This document shows positions 14,101-23,187 of a stretch of DNA of 23,187 nt, in pieces (the stretch's first letter is position 1; the number at the start of each line of letters is the position of its first letter). The position numbers were made by a program, and so were the translations under genes. The stretch is from Pelargonium nanum (Eukaryota > Streptophyta > Magnoliopsida > Geraniales > Geraniaceae): contig JAYMTF010001478.1 of assembly GCA_036897485.1 (NCBI GenBank), positions 1 to 23,187 on the forward strand, in the 5' to 3' direction. The notes beneath the pieces were generated by a model. The model was not told where the DNA came from. It did not search any database and saw only the letters and a list, made by a program, of their open reading frames with translations.

Positions 14101-17100
14101 AATGAAAATGGGCTAATTTGAGGGCATGAGAATGGGGATTGGATGGGGGTGGGAATGAAATGCATTTTTTCTAAATTAATGCATTGGTTATACGGGTTCC
14201 CTCATTTTAAAAAAAAATAAAAACGCTATGTAAGTTCTTTAAAAGTATATGATGTATGTTCACCTAATTTGGAAACTATACATATTGAATCAGATTTGGC
14301 ACGTCACAAGTGCCTACTAAAATACAATCGTATAGATGAAGAGAAGAAAAGAGTTTAGTATCATAATCAGCTGAAATGATGGCTATAGTGTTAGGCTCTT
14401 TGTTGTAGCATCTGTGAGTATAAAGAGTATTCTTTCATGCAATTTTCTTATTAAGATATGTATGGTTCCGGAGTTCTTTTTCCCAATGTATTCAGAAGAT
14501 ACTGTGGTTAGGATTTCAATTATGTGGATTCTTGTTTTTTTCTTTCTTGGGTAGTAGGGCTTTTTAGTCAACTGTCTTTTATAAGGACTTTTATGCTACA
14601 GTGTTTAGCATTACTTTTAATCTCAAAGAAAGGGTGTACTTAAATGCTGGTAAGGCAGATGTGTCTCATCTTAAAGGAGGAAACACCATTAGTGGATTCT
14701 TTCAGCTGGGCTATCCTATCTGTAGCGAGCTTGCCATTGGTTACAACTATTACAACTCCTATGCTAGATTCTTTTTTCATGCACACTGTAGCTGATTATT
14801 CTTGGATCTGGCTCCAGCTTCTAGACTAACTGACCAAGTAAAGTTGTGAATGCATTCATTTGAGTGTATTAAGTTGCATAATGATTGAATTTTAGACCGA
14901 TGAAGCAATTTTATGCATGGAGTGAGCAAACCTTAACCTTTATATTTTTACCTCGTCTAGCCTCTCTGTTATCATGTGTGTGTATTCATTATAACAGAAA
15001 CTGTATCTAGAGGTCAAAATTAAATGATATTGCTAAATCTGAAGCACTACCAGGAATATGTCCATGTTCTTATGCATTCATGCATCTATTCTTGGTGGGT
15101 CGGAAACTTGTTTCAAAATTTGTATGCTTCTCTGGTATATTCATAACTTTTTCTGCAATGTCCTGGCTCTTAGTGAATGATGATACTGAGTAGTTTTTTC
15201 ATCCAGCTCTTAGTGTCTCTGAAAGTTCGTTACCCTCAGCGGATTACTATTCTCAGAGGAAATCATGAAAGTCGTCAGGTATGATAGTGTACATTCTTTC
15301 ATTTCCCTTTTTCATTTTGTTCCTGAACAAGGGTCCCTCTCATTTTCAAAGTGCTACCATATGGCTTGGATGTCACTGATGTTAGTCTAGTATGTAGTCT
15401 TCTGTTTATCACACTTATACGTTTTAGTTAAATCATATTTTGTTTGATATGTTCTATAATGTCAAAAGGTTATGTTTTGCATTTGTTAAGGGCTTGAGAG
15501 AGGACACTGTATGATGAATAATGGACTAATTATTGTTTCTTTCTTTTTCCTCTCGTGGCAGATTACTCAAGTCTATGGGTTTTATGATGAATGTTTACGA
15601 AAGTGAGTTTTCCATTCTTATCGAAGAGAAATATATTCAATTTCATCAAGATCTATTATGTTTTCCAAAATCCAAACCATCTTGTTCATTCATCATATGA
15701 ACAACTGTGCTATGCGAGTTTGGTACCATAAATATCCTGATTCGTCTTTTCATTGGAGATAGAACTCATTTTCTTCTAATGAGGCTTTTGTTTTCTAGTA
15801 TCTTCTTATCAGATAAATAATCTCTATATTCATACTTCATTCTTTTCCCTTGCCCTTGAATTTTGCATTGTGGGGAATCAGGATATCTAGTCTTTAAATG
15901 GATATGATTTGGTGCCGTAGTTTGTATTGCCCAAGTTACATTTACTTGACAGAGTGGACTTGTAGAAGCTTCCACTAAGGCTCAGTTGATATTTTAATAA
16001 TTCTTATCTCATTTTAGTGTCAAGTTTATAATCTTAATTCTTGCATGAAATGTTTGTATATTCAGATTCCACAATTCATAGATTCTTTTCATTTACCCTT
16101 GGTTCTACCTTGTCTGTATATGCATGTTAAACCCATAAGCTGATGTTATAGTACTACTTTGTCTGTGTATGCATGCTAAACCTATTAGCCGATGCTATAG
16201 AATTTCTGTTAAGTATAAACTTTGAAGTGCCATATTTGTGGGGGTAAACACGTAAGGGGAAAGCAACTATTGTGTTTGGGTTTCATATCTCCTTCCAGTG
16301 GTACTACTTGAATTTGATAGGGCACTTCAAAAGTGGTATAGCCTTCAGGAAGTCATGTTGGGGGTGGGGTTTGATTCATGTGCAATTATGCAGGAAAGTT
16401 AATTTTCCACCTTTTTTCTGCAACAAATGACAATAATACTTTTTCATGATGGTTACAGGTACGGCAACGCTAATGTTTGGAAGCTCTTTACTGACCTTTT
16501 TGACTATTTTCCACTGACTGCTTTGGTGAGTCCCTCCCCCTCCTACACACCCACCCACAACACACACACACACACACTGATGATTGCTATAACTGATTGC
16601 TAGTAGTAGGAGTATGATTACTATCTCTTGCATACACATAAATCTTCTTCCTCTTGTGTAGCACCAACCCTTTCTTCATGCGTTTCTTGATAAAGACGAC
16701 ATGTAACTTAGATTTTACGTAGGAAGGGATAGATATGATAATGGGAGAGAGAACAGGGATGCTCTGAGTTAAAAGTTAAAAAGTTAAACAATGAAAAGGA
16801 TAAGGTTGGACTTCGAGGACACGTGGAGAGACATTTGTGGGAGTGGGTGACTGGGTGGGGCCATCACAGAATCAGTTTTTCATTTTTCATTTTCTGTTTT
16901 TATTATAACACATGTTAATTCAACATTCTTATTTATTCTGACAAAAAATAGTAAAAACTGTGAACATATTACATAAAATATATTTTTAATAAAAAAGATT
17001 ATATAGCCTAACAAACCCTGCCCCACAATCACATTCCTTGAAAATTGCAAATCACGTGTCCGAATAGCATCACACGTGTCCAAATTGATGCCTCTTAGGA

Positions 17101-18080
17101 CACTGCCACTGCGTAAGGTGACTTGATGTTTCCCAACTAGATATTATGTACTGTGCTCCTATGGGGGGACATATCTTTCTTGTCATGTTCATTATGTTTT
17201 GGGAAGCACTTGTGCATGGAGCTGCCACATGTCATATTAGGTGCTCTAGGAGGGAACAGTATGGGTTGATGTGGGGATGATAATAGTTGAAGGAATTTAA
17301 TTGTTGAATTCCATTAATTTAATTATTCGGATCTTATTTTCATCCATATAGGTTGAATCAGAAATATTTTGTCTGCACGGTGGATTGTCGCCTTCAATTG
17401 AAACCCTTGATAATGTAAGAAGTTTTGATCGTGTTCAAGAGGTCCCTCATGAAGGGCCTATGTGTGACCTCTTATGGTCTGACCCGGATGACCGTTGTGG
17501 TTGGGGTATTTCACCCCGGGGTGCTGGGTATACCTTTGGCCAGGTATCTTGAATTCTGCACGTCCCATTTCCTCTCTTTGATGCAAGGATCTACACTCTT
17601 TGCAGTTGTAACAATTTTCTTCATATCATCCGTTGCAGGATGTATCTGAACAATTCAATCATACAAATGGCTTGAAGCTCATAGCTAGAGCTCATCAGCT
17701 GGTTATGGATGGATTTAACTGGGCACATGTAATTACTATGAAAAATTTATTTGGCTTATATGTTTTGTACGAACTCTAATGAGAGGTTTAACATCTGATT
17801 ACGAATGACATTGTTTCGTTGAGACAGGAACAAAAGGTGGTTACCATATTCAGCGCACCTAACTACTGTTACCGCTGTGGGAACATGGCTTCTATCTTGG
17901 AAGTTGACGACTGCAATGGCCATTCGTTCATCCAGGTCTCTCTCTCTCTCTCTCTACAACATGCTGATTGTTGCTTCAATACACATTCGAAAAGTAACAT
18001 GTTCTTTGCTGCAGTTTGAGCCAGCTCCTCGGAGGGGCGAACCAGATGTTACACGCAGAATGCCAGATTACTTCCTATGA
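11151..18080 (+). CDS. PP2A4: Serine/threonine protein phosphatase PP2A catalytic subunit
   Basis: This is the catalytic C subunit that joins scaffold A and variable B subunits to dephosphorylate Ser/Thr in many signalling pathways. Eleven exons join in frame: 11151-11243, 12241-12297, 12797-12880, 13597-13668, 15207-15278, 15562-15602, 16459-16525, 17352-17543, 17639-17728, 17828-17935 and 18015-18080. The product is 313 residues, exactly the length of plant PP2A-3/PP2A-4. Metal-site motifs are intact: GDIHG (60-64), GDYVDRG (88-94) and GNHE (120-123). The PP2A signature YRCGN is in exon 10, and the tail ends DYFL, the carboxymethylated leucine motif. An oddity is that the residue before PDYFL is Met (codon ATG) where I expect Thr. 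Intron 1 has a weak donor, GT followed by 19 more T. Introns are large (997, 1538 and 826 bp for 1, 4 and 7). From memory the neighbours match At3g58500. Confidence 0.97.
11245..11264. repeat. T20 run abutting the donor of PP2A intron 1
   Basis: Twenty consecutive T residues begin at the second base of the GT donor after CAG at 11241-11243, so the intron starts GTTTTT. U-rich sequence after a weak donor is known to help plant splice-site recognition. Confidence 0.85.
13669..15206 (+). other. PP2A intron 4 (1538 bp), no nested gene seen
   Basis: The largest intron of the PP2A gene. A less AT-rich island at ~14075-14200 with G-rich runs, and an open stretch at ~14600-14830 with no recognisable homology, might be transposon remnants. 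No terminal repeats or target duplications were seen. Confidence 0.4.
16105..16200. repeat. 49-bp direct duplication in PP2A intron 6
   Basis: Copies at 16105-16151 and 16154-16200 are 47 bp each and identical at 40 positions by eye. Most differences are transitions, indicating an old tandem duplication. Confidence 0.85.
16561..16577. repeat. CA microsatellite in PP2A intron 7
   Basis: A short CA run, preceded by C-rich CACCCACC sequence, lying shortly after the donor of intron 7. It is a simple repeat. Confidence 0.85.
17938..17955. repeat. CT microsatellite at the start of PP2A intron 10
   Basis: CT repeats directly follow the donor CAG|GTCTCT at 17935/17936. The 79-bp intron 10 therefore begins with a pyrimidine run. 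Confidence 0.85.
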
Positions 18081-18690
18081 GCCCCTTTGAACCACTTCAA
18101 TTACCGAAGTTCCAGTGGCTCTCACCAAATGGTTGTGGATTCATGCTGCAAGAGATCACTGATGGATAGTGTTTGGGTTAAAATTATGAACCTTCCGGAG
18201 CACATTACAAAAACTAATTGTCTAAATGTAGTATCTGAAGTACTTGAATTTATGACATTTTATACAAACTTCAATTTTTTTATGTTCATTTTGGTAATGA
18301 TTTGAGACTACAAGGATTGATTTATGATACAAACTTTGATTCCACTGATTATTATTTTTGCAACTTGTATCCAATTTTTGTACAAAGGGTTATTTAAAAA
18401 ATGGCTCTGTTAAGTCGCATTATATGAAAAATATAAGTCTTGTATCTGGTTACATTTATACAGAAAGAAATGCATCCCCTGGATTGGTACAAGTGTAACA
18501 TTAAATCTATGATATTTGGATGGACCATCAATGGCCATCATGTTTAAGAATTCTAATACAGAAAAACCGACATTTCTCTTAATATAGAGCCTAAAGCTAA
18601 TTCCGATCCCAATCTTTATACATATATATATAGCACAAATGCCTAGCTTCTCCCAATCTTTATACATATATATAGCACAAATGCCTATCA
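18081..18690. other. 3' flanks of the convergent PP2A and LPPD genes
   Basis: The 610 bp between the two stop codons hold the 3' untranslated regions of both genes and no other recognisable gene. The right part contains the 44-bp tandem duplication listed separately. Confidence 0.6.
18607..18687. repeat. 44-bp tandem duplication in the 3' UTR of LPPD
   Basis: Copies at 18607-18650 and 18651-18687 share TCCCAATCTTTATACATATA and AGCACAAATGCCTA. They differ mainly by one TA unit and at their ends. The array lies a few bases past the LPPD stop (18693-18691, minus), so it would be transcribed in the 3' UTR. Confidence 0.85.
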
Positions 18691-21600
18691 TTAGAAGCTA
18701 AGGTGAGAGAAAATAGATGGAACTAGGTCAACCACAGACCATGCAAGGCCAGCATATTGAAAGAATCTAATACCGGTATCAACGTCAAAAGAATGTTGGT
18801 TGGAGAAGAAGAGCATCTTATGGAGATAACCTGATTGCTTAATCTCATCTGATTTCTTACCAGAAACCGAACCATTGAGCATAGGGATGTAGCTTGTTGA
18901 TCTTATTGGAATGCCCAAGGTGTTTAATACCACTGGTAGAGTCCATTTAGCGAGAGCCTTGCTACAGAACTTCACAAGAAGAATTGTAGGTATACCAATA
19001 AGCATTCTGCCCAAAAAGCTGGGGAATGATAGTTGGGCAAATACACGGGGAACATCATCGTGGTGAAATTGGTGGTATGTTAGCTGCACGCCGGCTACCT
19101 GCATAATATTACTGCTGGTTACAATTGCGCACAAAAACTGAAAAGAATATGCAGTTACACAGCTTTGATCATATTTTCTTTTCCAATTTTATGTTGTTCA
19201 TACCACATTCCGCTATAAGGAGTTCTGAGGTAAGAAACAACGGAACCAAAATAATGTTAAAAGATACACACACACACATATGTATATCATTGCTTCTGAT
19301 ATGCACAAGTTTAAAGAAGAAACAAAGAACTAAAAAAATCACCTTAATGTAAAGCATACAATAAAAAAAAAGGGCATCCTACTTTCTCAAATATTGAATC
19401 AAAACTACATATTCTTGAATTATGTTTAGTTTCTAAATTCTAATTACTACTGCCTCAAACATATTTGCCTTGTCAGACTATTCTTGCATGATCCTGAAGT
19501 TCCTTGAAGAGATATTATTCAAGCTTCTAGAAATTCCATGGTATCACTATCAACTAGATGAAGTCCCAGAGTTTAAAATTCCAGCCCTAGTGCCTAGATC
19601 ACAGATTCATCATGATAAAAGTGTGTCCTTAAATGGCTCCAAGGAAGCAAGGAACGTGGACTATATACCAACCATGTATGTTTTTTAATTTTTTTTATTT
19701 CGCAACTTTTTACCTGAGGGTATCATTTGGGAAACAAGAAAGTTGAGGTAATAGGATCAGTTGATGGTCAAACTAAATATGAACTCATTAAATCAAATCC
19801 AACAAAGAAACTATTATTTTAATCGGAGGGGGCAATTAAGTGATTATCATATATTTTCCAATTCTTTACTCGGAGGGGGCAATTAAGTGATTAACATAAT
19901 TCTCACTTTTTAAGCATTTTTTCTTCACATTCCTATGTGTCAAATGTTCTTAACAATTTTTTCAGGAAAGTAAACTTTCCCATTGTCAAACGATATCAAC
20001 ATGTCTTCTCTCACTTTAATGTTGACACCTACTTTTTTGAATAATTGAACTACAGCTGGAAATATCAATTCACCGATACTAGCCATCTATTTTAGATTAG
20101 TAAGAGATACATAAGGACTAACTCCTGGGACCACATACCACCTTCATGATTTGTGAGTGTTCATGTGTGGCTTATTTTCTCATACAATGTGGGCCTTGAT
20201 GACCTGTATTGACAACAGCCAATAAATTTTGTTTTTATGCCCTTTGCAACACAACATCCTTCACATTGTAGTCGAGTCGTAGTAACACGAGAGGATTTTC
20301 TTAATATATATTATTCATGCTACCAACATATAGATTCTATGAATAGAGCAAGTTTATTATTTCAATCAATGAATGGGTGAAAGATGACATACAATTCCCA
20401 ATGCAACACCGTTGAAGGCTGTGTGGTACTCATAACTTGGAGTTGGGAACTCGGGAGTTGGATAAGCAAAGAGTAACAAGAAGCTAAGCATGGCCCAGAA
20501 GTATATAACTGCAATGGATAGAATAAAATAAGTAAGAGTCTACCAACATTCATGTCTAGACTAAAAATCAACCATCAAAGTTTAACTAGAGTCCACCTCC
20601 TGCCAGCTGGACCACTAGAGTCTATAACAAAAATCCAATAGCAATTGATAATGTGCTACTCTGCTCTTAACTAAACCTAGATTTAACCCTCCCTCAGTTC
20701 TCCGGCTATATTCAAGAGCTCCTCCACTTCAAAGAATATACAAGAGTGAAGTGCCAATTGAAGCTTGCCAAACAATCAGGCTCATCCAACTATCGAAGCT
20801 CTACATAAATATATATTCAACCATTTGAGGATGTTAATTCTGTCTCTGTATTGTTCTACTGTATCCCTCATGCAAAAAAAAAAAAAAATTCTATCTTCCA
20901 ATTTATCTATGTTCGGTATCTTGCTCATCTATGCAGGGAGGGCTTCTCCACTACTTCAGGATCTTAGATTGATCTTCAAAGCCAACTCTAAGGTTGTTTT
21001 ATTGTTTAGGTGCTCCACTCACTTAAACAGTTCAAAACCACAGAGAAGTCTATAGACCATAAATTGGTACTGATAACATTTTGGCAGAGGAACAAAACTG
21101 GCTTCAATATGATGAGTGATGGCTGATACAAAAAAAAAAAAAATGAAGAGTGATGCAAACTAAGAAATTAAGAGTCTACTAACTACAAGTATACATACCA
21201 TTTTGTCCTGAGACTACAAAGTCATCCACATAATGATTGACTTTGAGCCAAAAAGCAAGGATTACCAGCCCAATAGCAAGACCGCCTAAGATGTCGACCA
21301 AACTGTGCATGCCAAGGTAAATTCTTCCTACCAAGGAAATTAGTTTTCAGTAACGGGATTCACATTATCAATGAGAACATAAAATCTAAGAACTAACAGA
21401 CATATTTAAAACTCACCCAAGGCAATTAGGCCAACTAGCAAGCAAACAAGCGCAATTCCAAAAATTTCCACCGAGACATCTCTATTGCCAGTATGAGATA
21501 GAACATAGTCCAAAAGAAATCTGGAAGAAAATTAGGTAGAGAAATTAGGCAGAGGCTTTCATTGAAACACAAAGGTACCAAACCTATTATTGTAATACCC

Positions 21601-22660
21601 ACAAGCCGAAGTAGCTTGTACATTATGTCTATATTGTAAACACATGTGCAAATTTCTTGAAGCCTCATACAAGTCATGTCCCATGGATACCCATTAAGCA
21701 TCCAGGACACGCCTCAAGGTTGATGCCTCAATGCCAGCTATGTTAGTCTATATGCAATGAGCCTAAACAAAAGCTTGACAAAAACGAAACACATAAAATT
21801 TGGTAATAAGGTGAAAGCATCTTCATACCCAGATAAGCAAACCGTATTGAGAGTGTGGGAAGAAGGCAATCCATATTCCAATGCATTGTCTTCCTCGTCT
21901 TTTGTGGCTGTAAATCTCCTAACAGGTGGGGAACTAGGTCTGGGAGCGGAAACCACATCCTAGCAAGTAGCAAACACAACCATTCGATAATAAGTACCTT
22001 AAGCAAAGATGCTACCTTCATAACTCCATAACTAATACATTTTTACAATGAAAATGGACAGGTTTTAGCATGAGTACCTTTACGCAGTTACCTAGATAAT
22101 CACATAAAGCCATCAACAAGGTCATCTGCCTAGCCAATTTCCCATGTCCACTCTATCAAAAACAAGCACCAGAAACCATTAAAATTGAATTGGAATTGAA
22201 TGAAACTCAGAAACAATGCTGGTTAACAAAATCATCATAAAATGAAGCACAATCAAAGCTAGAGGACATACCCAAAACAACAAAGGAAGAAAAGCAGTGT
22301 AAAAGGGCACAGAAACAACACATGACAAACCAGAAAACAGAGCATCCAAGAACCCATTCTGGAATTTCTGCAAAACAAAAACCCACCAAAAACAAAGTAA
22401 AAAAAACATCAAATTCATTCAAATTAGAAGAAAACAATAAATGGGTATTGTTTTTGGAGGGTGAAACTGTGAAAGAAGACATTTTTATAGAAACAAACCT
22501 GGATCTGGAGAACGAGAGAAGTGCCATTGACGACACGGTGAGAGACCCAAGGTTGTAGCAAAGATCTAAGCTTCTGGGTCGCATTGATTCGTGAAGATAT
22601 GACAATCCATGTTGCGATTCCACAGAGAGTCACTCCTTGCCACGCTGATATGCTCTCCAT
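18691..22660 (-). CDS. LPPD: Sphingoid/lipid phosphate phosphatase, PAP2 superfamily (LPP delta-like)
   Basis: This is a membrane phosphatase of the ER, related to sphingosine-1-phosphate phosphatases, that dephosphorylates long-chain base 1-phosphates. Eight exons join in frame: 22660-22499, 22367-22272, 22152-22078, 21959-21829, 21520-21417, 21327-21199, 20508-20393 and 19098-18691. The product is 406 residues, near the ~416 I recall for Arabidopsis At3g58490. The three PAP2 catalytic blocks are present: K111-x6-R118-P119 spanning the exon 3/4 junction, PSSH (143-146), and GR-x5-H197-x3-D201 (GRIYLGMHSLVD). Several hydrophobic spans are visible, including ~62-86, ~172-190, ~202-220 and ~234-248, plus others near the C-terminus. 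The end has DVDTGIRFFQYAGLAWSVVD, a block I recall as conserved in plant members. Intron 7 is the longest (1294 bp). The gene converges on PP2A. Confidence 0.95.
19099..20392 (-). other. LPPD intron 7 (1294 bp), no nested gene seen
   Basis: AT-rich intron containing a short CA repeat (~19265-19278) and a 24-bp exact direct repeat (listed separately). Open stretches on either strand show no recognisable homology. Confidence 0.5.
19823..19893. repeat. 24-bp exact direct repeat in LPPD intron 7
   Basis: Two identical 24-bp copies at 19823-19846 and 19870-19893, starting TCGGAGGGGGCAATTAAG, have a 47-bp period. The GGAGGGGG core stands out in an AT-rich intron. Confidence 0.9.
20509..21198 (-). 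other. LPPD intron 6 (690 bp), no nested gene seen
   Basis: Contains A-runs at ~20875-20888 and ~21130-21142 on the plus strand and a moderately GC-rich section at ~20590-20790. No coding homology was recognised, although a TE fragment is possible. Confidence 0.4.
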
Positions 22661-23187
22661 TCCTCTCTCTGACTCTCTCGTCCTCTCCGAACAGAGAGGG
22701 ATCAAAATTGGGAACACAGAAAAAGAAACAAATTGCAACGAAGCTGCTTCTGATTTTTTAAAAATAAATACTAATACTAATAATTTGGTTTTTTCATTTT
22801 AAAATTTTATTTATTTATTTTGAAATTTTCGTGGTCAAGTTTGGCTGGATTTTGCTGGCACACTGAGGAAGCATATTTATTAGAGTTTCCATTTTATTTA
22901 TTTTTTAGTGATAACTTGCTGGAAGAAATAGTCGGATAGCTTTTTAAAGAGACAAATTAGAGAATGGGTTATAAATACAGAGAATAAGGAATTTAAGCCG
23001 GCTAACTTTTGGCTAAGCTTAAGTCAAATCAATTAAATTTCATTTATATTCATTCAAGTGAATTGGTGGGAGTGGAGGACCCGTCCGGATCCAAATTTTT
23101 TATTGAGCCTCATTAAGACAAAAATAATTTGGATTAGACTCCTCAATCGGTCAATCCCATAAATATAAATATAAATATATATATATA
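22661..23187 (-). promoter_or_regulatory. Upstream region of LPPD
   Basis: Read on the minus strand this is the 5' leader and promoter of the phosphatase gene. The GA/CT-rich stretch at 22663-22700 is likely leader. Further out the DNA is AT-rich, with a GC-richer patch near 23070-23095, and it ends in an AT simple repeat (23159-23187). No second gene was seen before the window ends. Confidence 0.4.
23159..23187. repeat. AT-rich simple repeat at the window end
   Basis: ATAAAT units grade into pure AT dinucleotides and continue out of the window. Confidence 0.85.

Noticed and set aside
14601..14829. Two overlapping plus-strand frames in PP2A intron 4
   Set aside because: They are short, mutually overlapping in different frames and without recognisable homology. 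They are best left as intron.
16880..17083. Minus-strand frame starting [14 protein letters not shown]
   Set aside because: It is a short AT-rich intronic stretch with no domain. At most it is a transposon relic, with no boundaries to support an element call.
11151..18080. Assignment to PP4 or PP6 instead of PP2A
   Set aside because: The 313-residue length, the RRxPDYFL tail and the exon-by-exon match to plant PP2A-C favour PP2A.

Overview
This is nuclear DNA from a flowering plant, almost certainly a eudicot. The genes are split by AT-rich introns with GT...AG borders, spacing is loose, microsatellites are common, and the encoded proteins are closest to Arabidopsis families as I remember them. 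I cannot name the species from the sequence.

Five protein-coding loci lie in the window. From left to right they are: (1) the 5' half of an F-box/leucine-rich-repeat gene on the minus strand, exons between 695 and 1871, running off the left edge; (2) a decayed PORR-domain (plant organelle RNA recognition) gene on the plus strand, 2152-3234, broken by two nonsense codons and several frameshifts; (3) a complete DDX3/Ded1-type DEAD-box RNA helicase on the minus strand, six coding exons from 8298 to 4700 plus a leader intron; (4) a complete PP2A catalytic-subunit gene on the plus strand, eleven exons from 11151 to 18080, reconstructing to exactly 313 residues; (5) a complete sphingoid/lipid phosphate phosphatase gene (PAP2 superfamily) on the minus strand, eight exons from 22660 to 18691, 406 residues.

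From memory this order matches the Arabidopsis run At3g58530, At3g58520, At3g58510 (RH11), At3g58500 (PP2A-4), At3g58490 (LPPD). The window therefore looks like an ancient conserved gene block in which only the PORR member has been lost. Loci 1 and 2 are head to head over about 280 bp, 2 and 3 converge, 3 and 4 diverge over 2.85 kb, and 4 and 5 converge with 610 bp between stops. The genes do not form a pathway: translation/RNA remodelling, signalling dephosphorylation, sphingolipid turnover and ubiquitin-ligase targeting are independent housekeeping roles.

The 8.97-10.98 kb intergenic region carries the repeats: a degenerate ~64-bp tandem array and a 330-bp foldback element with a near-perfect 9-bp target duplication, which is a Mutator-type MITE. 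Smaller local duplications and microsatellites sit in introns and 3' flanks. I saw no CRISPR array, operon, rRNA or tRNA gene. I did not find an undescribed biological system here. The most notable points are the lost PORR gene beside a still-needed shared promoter, a methionine in place of the usual threonine in the PP2A tail, and an unidentified exon-like stretch near 4.2-4.5 kb.
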